From positions 115,593 through 179,592 of the forward strand of contig NZ_SRUU01000013.1 in the NCBI RefSeq assembly GCF_004791585.1: DNA of 64,000 nucleotides, given 5' to 3'. Made by a program: the position numbers and the translations under genes. The first letter of the stretch is position 1. Each line of letters begins with the position of its first letter. Positions 61,124 through 64,000 of the stretch are shown piece after piece. The notes beneath the pieces are model-generated. The model did not search any database and was not told where the DNA came from. It saw nothing but the letters and a program-made list of their open reading frames with translations. The DNA comes from Mesorhizobium sp. M1C.F.Ca.ET.210.01.1.1 (GTDB lineage Bacteria; Pseudomonadota; Alphaproteobacteria; Rhizobiales; Rhizobiaceae).

Positions 61124-61724
61124 TGTCGTTCATGTCGTCGACGATGATGTCGATGTCCGCAAGTCGCTGGGTTTCCTTCTTGCGACAGCCGACTTTGCCG
61201 TGCGCCTGCATGAATCGGCCACCGCATTTATGGCAACGGAACCGAAGACAATCGACGGCTGCATTGTCACCGATGTGCGCATGCCCGGCATTGACGGCAT
61301 CGAGTTCCTCCGGCAACTGAAATCCCGTGGCCTCAACGTGCCGGTGATCGTGATGACGGGGCACGCCGATGTCGCGCTGGCCGTCCAGGCGATGAAGGAG
61401 GGCGCTTCCGACTTCATCGAAAAGCCGTTCGACGATCAGGTCCTCATCGACGCAATTCGTTCCGCGCTGGACAATCGCAGCCTGGCCGTTGCGGCTCACC
61501 CGCAATCAGGCGAGATTCGCAAGAATCTTGCCACGCTGTCGGAGCGGGAACGCCAGGTGCTCGACGGGCTCGTCTCGGGTCTTCCGAACAAGACGATCGC
61601 CTATGATCTCGGGATCAGCCCGCGCACGGTCGAGATCCATCGCGCCAATGTGATGAGCAAGATGGGCGCCAGCAGCCTCTCGCATCTGGTGCGTATGGCC
61701 CTGATCGCCGATCCAAAGGGTTAA
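61113..61724 (+). CDS. fixJ: Response regulator FixJ
   Basis: The 203-residue product has a receiver with paired acids at 10-12 (VVDDD), the acceptor Asp54 (VTDVRMPG), Thr in [16 protein letters not shown] and Lys in FIEKPF, then a LuxR-type helix-turn-helix ([43 protein letters not shown]). This matches FixJ along its length. Phosphorylated FixJ normally activates fixK and nifA. The GTG at 61113 fits the family start; a TTG six bases upstream is possible. It overlaps fixL by eleven bases, so the two are coupled. fixK lies about 39 kb away in the window. Confidence 0.93.
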   Translation: MASDVVHVVDDDVDVRKSLGFLLATADFAVRLHESATAFMATEPKTIDGCIVTDVRMPGIDGIEFLRQLKSRGLNVPVIVMTGHADVALAVQAMKEGASDFIEKPFDDQVLIDAIRSALDNRSLAVAAHPQSGEIRKNLATLSERERQVLDGLVSGLPNKTIAYDLGISPRTVEIHRANVMSKMGASSLSHLVRMALIADPKG

Positions 61725-61745
61725 TGCATCTCACCCGAAAGCATG

Positions 61746-61766
61746 CCCTCGCGCTTGACCCGAGGG
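61746..61766 (+). terminator. Hairpin after fixJ
   Basis: CCCTCG and CGAGGG form a six-base stem with a nine-base loop, 22 bases after the fixJ stop. It belongs to the repeat region that follows and lacks a T run. Confidence 0.35.
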
Positions 61767-61770
61767 CGCA

Positions 61771-61843
61771 CAGCGGTTTTGGGAGAACGACACGCATCAA
61801 AACAAAGGTTTAAAGCGCGGCGCCTGAATACATTTCGCGCTTA
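61771..61843 (+). repeat. Dispersed intergenic palindromic repeat, subtype B copy 2
   Basis: It aligns with 7273-7349: CAGCGGTTTTG, CGCATCAAAACAA, AAAGCGCG and a closing GCGC/GCGC arm. The bases before it (GCATCTCACCCGAAAG) match the first part of subtype A, so the two subtypes are related. It lies between the convergent fixJ gene and a small unknown gene. Confidence 0.6.
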
Positions 61844-62104
61844 AGTCGGATTCCGCGACGAATCCTGTCCGTCTTTCATTGAGTCCCAAGGGCGCCAGTG
61901 AGTAGGACGGATGTCGACATATACCCCCGTCGCGACATTCTTCCACCCCGTCGATGCTTTTTCGCAGGGGAACACGAGCGCATGCACGCCCTCCTGATCG
62001 ATGACGGCCAGTTCGAGGCTGCGGCCAGACGGTGCGCTTGTGATAAGGCTCCACATCGGGCCAGTCTGGCCCAAGGACGATTCCGTTGCTTTGATTTGAA
62101 TCAT
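61841..62104 (-). CDS. Unrecognised 87-residue protein
   Basis: The product starts MIQIKATESSLGQTGPMWSL and continues with a strand-rich part (RSLELAVIDQEGVHALVFPCEKASTGWKNVATG) and a distinctive YVDIRPTHWRPWD near the end. It is cytoplasmic, without signal or membrane segment. The ATG at 62104 is used because GAGCCGAGAA precedes it; an ATG 66 bases upstream is possible. The conserved-looking GW-x9-VDIRPTHWR pattern suggests a real small family, but no name or function can be given. Confidence 0.65.
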   Translation of the reverse strand: MIQIKATESSLGQTGPMWSLITSAPSGRSLELAVIDQEGVHALVFPCEKASTGWKNVATGVYVDIRPTHWRPWDSMKDGQDSSRNPT

Positions 62105-62283
62105 TTCTCGGCTCCCGTCGCTTCTGGCGGCGGATTTGTCAGGCGTCGGAATGAGCTTCGGGTTATTCATTATGCGGCTATATGCGATCGCCGGGCCGCA
62201 ACGCTTTGACCACCATCAATCCACCGACGAAGCGCGCCGCATTTCTTTCGTGCCCGTCGAGATCGCGTCTCTTTCGGGATTGT

Positions 62284-62297
62284 TTGACGCAGATCAA
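62284..62297. promoter_or_regulatory. Fnr/FixK-type site in the hsp20 upstream region
   Basis: TTGAC-GCAG-ATCAA, one mismatch. It is 233 bases from hsp20 and about 180 from the divergent small gene, so its target is unclear: long leaders would be needed on either side. Confidence 0.45.
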
Positions 62298-62514
62298 CGA
62301 TGGCTGCTCGGCCCGGTGCTTCGATGCCAGCCTCGACAGGTCGAGCATGAATTGGCGACGCGGGCGCGACGATCCGCGCCAAACGCGGAAATCGCGAAGC
62401 AATAGGCCGGTCCGGCGAAGACGCCTGTCGAGCGGGTCCGCTGGCCTCCGGCTCTCGCCTTCTGGGTGACCTAAGGTGGAAGAGCGGAGGCAGCGGCACT
62501 TGCCGATCAACCTG

Positions 62515-62527
62515 TCTCTTGGAGAGA
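62515..62527 (+). promoter_or_regulatory. Hairpin sequestering the hsp20 ribosome binding site
   Basis: TCTCT-TGG-AGAGA: a five-base stem with a three-base loop covers the GGAGAG sequence just before the ATG at 62531. Rhizobial small heat-shock genes commonly carry ROSE-type RNA thermometers that hide this sequence; this hairpin could be its last element. Confidence 0.4.
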
Positions 62528-62530
62528 ACC

Positions 62531-63067
62531 ATGGCTGAAACCGCTACCAAACTGCCGGTGAAAACCGAGAAAAATGCCCCTGCCCGGTCGGACAACTGGA
62601 TGGGACCTTTCGAGAATCTGCGTCGCGAAGTCGACCGGCTCTTCGATGATTTCCATCCCTTCGATTTCCGTCTGCCGTCGACCCGTTCGCTTTTCGGCCG
62701 CGAACTGCCTGGGCACCGCAGCGTCACATGGCCGGTGGCACCGGCGATAGACCTGGTCGAGAAGGCCAATGGGTATGAGATCACGGCCGAATTGCCGGGC
62801 ATCGACGAAAAGAACGTCGAGATCAAGCTCGCCAACAACGTGGTGACGATCAAGGGTGAGAAGAAGGAAGAGAAGGAGGAGAAGGAAAAGGACTACTTCC
62901 TCTCCGAGCGCCGCTACGGCTCCTTCCAGCGCTCGTTCCAGTTGCCTGAGGGGATCGACGCCGACAAGATCGACGCCAGCTTCGCCAGGGGCGTGCTGAC
63001 CGTGAGGTTGCCGAAGACGGCTGCAGCGCAGAAGGCCGAGAAGAAGATTGCCGTCAAAGCCGCGTGA
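62531..63067 (+). CDS. Small heat-shock protein (Hsp20/alpha-crystallin)
   Basis: The 178-residue product has an N-terminal arm with WMGPFENLRREVDRLFDDF, an alpha-crystallin domain (VAPAIDLVEKANGYEITAELPGIDEKNVEIKLANNVVTIKGEKK through GSFQRSFQLPEGIDADKIDASFARGVLTVRLPK) and a short basic-alanine tail. It is a cytoplasmic holdase that keeps unfolding proteins soluble. GGAGAGAACC precedes the ATG. It is class A-like in length and has the GVLTVRLPK motif that marks the domain end. Confidence 0.92.
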   Translation: MAETATKLPVKTEKNAPARSDNWMGPFENLRREVDRLFDDFHPFDFRLPSTRSLFGRELPGHRSVTWPVAPAIDLVEKANGYEITAELPGIDEKNVEIKLANNVVTIKGEKKEEKEEKEKDYFLSERRYGSFQRSFQLPEGIDADKIDASFARGVLTVRLPKTAAAQKAEKKIAVKAA

Positions 63068-63123
63068 CGGGCGAACTGACCATCCCCACGGCGCACCATG
63101 CGGGGCACCGGGGGGATGAGAGC

Positions 63124-63321
63124 TTACGCCGAAGGTTCGTAGGTCCTGGTGGGAGCAACCGGCTTCTGGACGACGTCCGCCTGGCGTTCCGCGATGTCGA
63201 GCCTCTGTCTTTCACGAGCGAGCAAGGCTTCAATCACCCGCCGTTTTTCCGGGTCGGTTTCCCGGGCAAGCAAATCTTCGAAGTGGGCAATATTAGCCCG
63301 AGCAATGAACCGATCCACCAC
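63124..63321 (-). CDS. Small helical protein, unrecognised
   Basis: The 65-residue product (MVDRFIARANIAHFEDLLAR, then ETDPEKRRVIEALLARERQRLDIAER) is nearly all amphipathic helix with a short Pro-rich tail. Similar small helical proteins are frequent in rhizobial genomes; their function is unknown. The start is GTG at 63321 or the next GTG at 63318, after TTGAGGGATC. It is transcribed away from hemA. Confidence 0.55.
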   Translation of the reverse strand: MVDRFIARANIAHFEDLLARETDPEKRRVIEALLARERQRLDIAERQADVVQKPVAPTRTYEPSA

Positions 63322-63454
63322 GATCCCTCAATGCCGGCAAAGATCCACCGGGCCAATCTAACACCTGTCGTTTTGGCATGCCAACTTTCTTGACGCCTGA
63401 AACGGGCACGCCAGGCGAGTGGGCTAGCGAGCAAAAGTTGATTGCGCCCAAAAA

Positions 63455-63468
63455 TTGACTTTGCTCAA
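63455..63468 (+). promoter_or_regulatory. Fnr/FixK-type box for hemA
   Basis: TTGAC-TTTG-CTCAA, two mismatches from consensus. It predicts a transcript start near 63503, about 50 bases before hemA. Low-oxygen control of hemA by FixLJ-dependent regulators is known in rhizobia. Confidence 0.65.
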
Positions 63469-63552
63469 TGCGAGGCTCTGCCGTCCGCCGCAGAAAACGT
63501 CCAGGAATTTGTCGGCCTTGGTGGCCCTCACCCTTGCACAGGACGCTTCGAC

Positions 63553-64000
63553 ATGAATTACCAGCGGTTCTTCGAGGATGCGATCGACCAGCTCCATGCG
63601 GAGCGGCGCTACCGCGTTTTCGCCGATCTCGAGCGCATCGTGGGCAGGTTCCCTCGCGCCATCTGGCGTTCCAACGGCCGCGCCCAGGAAATCACCGTCT
63701 GGTGCTCCAACGACTATCTCGGCATGGGCCAGAACGGAGACGTCATCGCTGCCTTCCAGACCGCGGCGGGCAAGATGGGCTCGGGCGCCGGCGGCACCCG
63801 CAACATCTCCGGCACGTCCAACCCGCTGGTCGAGCTCGAGCATGAGCTGGCCGACCTGCACGACAAGGAAGCTGCGCTCGTCTTCACCTCCGGCTTCGTC
63901 TCCAACGAGGCCTCGATCTCGACCATCGCCAGGCTTTTGCCCAACTGCCTGGTGCTCTCCGACGAATTGAACCACGCCTCGATGATCGAGGGCGTGCGCC
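63553..64000 (+). CDS. hemA: 5-aminolevulinate synthase, N-terminal part (runs off window)
   Basis: The first 149 residues are present: MNYQRFFEDAIDQLHAERRY, then VWCSNDYLGMGQNGDVIAAF, MGSGAGGTRNISGTSNPLVELE, HDKEAALVFTSGFVSNEASI and DELNHASMIEGVR. These are the alphaproteobacterial HemA landmarks. The enzyme joins glycine and succinyl-CoA with pyridoxal phosphate to make 5-aminolevulinate, the first step of haem synthesis. The pyridoxal lysine lies beyond the window. The upstream Fnr/FixK-type box links it with hemN and the cbb3 genes. Confidence 0.94.
   Translation, partial: MNYQRFFEDAIDQLHAERRYRVFADLERIVGRFPRAIWRSNGRAQEITVWCSNDYLGMGQNGDVIAAFQTAAGKMGSGAGGTRNISGTSNPLVELEHELADLHDKEAALVFTSGFVSNEASISTIARLLPNCLVLSDELNHASMIEGVR

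Larger units (their letters stand above)
62105..62530. other. 426-base divergent region before hsp20
   Basis: It separates the small minus-strand gene from hsp20. It holds a Fnr/FixK-type site at 62284 and a hairpin at the hsp20 ribosome binding site. A plus-strand open frame of 77 to 89 codons crosses most of it but has no ribosome binding site or recognisable family, so it is not called. Confidence 0.5.

Noticed and set aside
62136..62405. Plus-strand frame of 89 codons upstream of hsp20
   Set aside because: No ribosome binding site, no family and composition like non-coding DNA; it also crosses a regulator site.
1..64000. CRISPR array, tRNA/rRNA genes, insertion sequences, phage genes and origin of replication
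   Set aside because: No regular spaced direct repeats, cloverleaf sequences, transposase or integrase motifs, or DnaA-box clusters were seen on reading both strands; a tRNA scan would be needed for certainty.

Overview
The window reads as chromosomal or megaplasmid DNA of a rhizobial alphaproteobacterium, most likely Mesorhizobium or a close relative. The reasons are the complete fixNOQP and fixGHIS sets, fixLJ, fixK, an Fnr/FnrN-type gene with an N-terminal cysteine cluster, an alphaproteobacterial hemA, high GC with strong GC3 bias, and dispersed intergenic palindromic repeats. No rRNA, tRNA, CRISPR array, transposase or phage gene was seen. Almost every base is accounted for by about 64 genes.

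Layout. (1) 1-10.4 kb is a surface-polysaccharide region: a cation/proton antiporter fragment, an APS kinase, a pyruvate kinase-ATP sulfurylase fusion, a beta-helix protein, a P-loop kinase, an O-antigen ligase/polymerase-type membrane protein, a small membrane protein, an ExoY-type sugar transferase, an unrecognised 361-residue protein and a LuxR-type regulator with a degenerate receiver. Together these suggest a sulfated exopolysaccharide. (2) 11-31 kb is a low-oxygen physiology region: universal stress protein, cytochrome c, APH-like/ATPase fusion, a Pat-type acyl-CoA synthetase-GNAT fusion, DUF302 / TPC-type metal P-ATPase / thioredoxin 2, alcohol dehydrogenase, fixK, GNAT, phosphoketolase plus acetate kinase, and a GAF-Fis regulator next to aldehyde dehydrogenase and DUF779. 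(3) 30.4-36.1 kb is a nitrite-respiration block: DUF1858, nnrR, nnrS (apparently frameshifted), pseudoazurin, nirK, nirV and a truncated haemoglobin. (4) 36.3-49.3 kb is the high-affinity oxidase block: K+ channel, hemN, fnrN, hemerythrin-like gene, fixNOQP, fixGHIS, CBS-BON protein and a VIT/CCC1-type transporter. (5) 49.5-55.3 kb is an extracytoplasmic flavin electron-transfer module (FMN-binding protein, ApbE, RnfD-like membrane domain fused to a ferredoxin reductase) beside a convergent PepSY / response regulator / sensor kinase operon and a small secreted protein. (6) 55.3-64 kb holds DUF2231, mgtA, a universal stress protein, fixLJ, a small unknown gene, hsp20, another small gene and the start of hemA.

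How it works together. Fourteen 14-bp sites of the Fnr/FixK type (TTGAY-N4-ATCAA with at most a few mismatches) stand in front of most operons of regions 2, 4 and 6, including fixN, fixG, hemN/fnrN, the phosphoketolase operon and hemA. Four sites of a different class (TTGCG-N4-CGCAA) stand in front of the DUF1858 gene, nnrR/nnrS, pseudoazurin and nirK and fit NnrR. The likely logic is FixL/FixJ and FnrN sensing low oxygen, FixK relaying it, and NnrR sensing nitric oxide, which together switch the cell to a cbb3 oxidase, extra haem synthesis, nitrite reduction and phosphoketolase/acetate energy metabolism.

The most unusual items are the pyruvate kinase-ATP sulfurylase fusion, the flavin electron-transfer module with a palindrome shared with the neighbouring two-component system, and the frameshift in nnrS.
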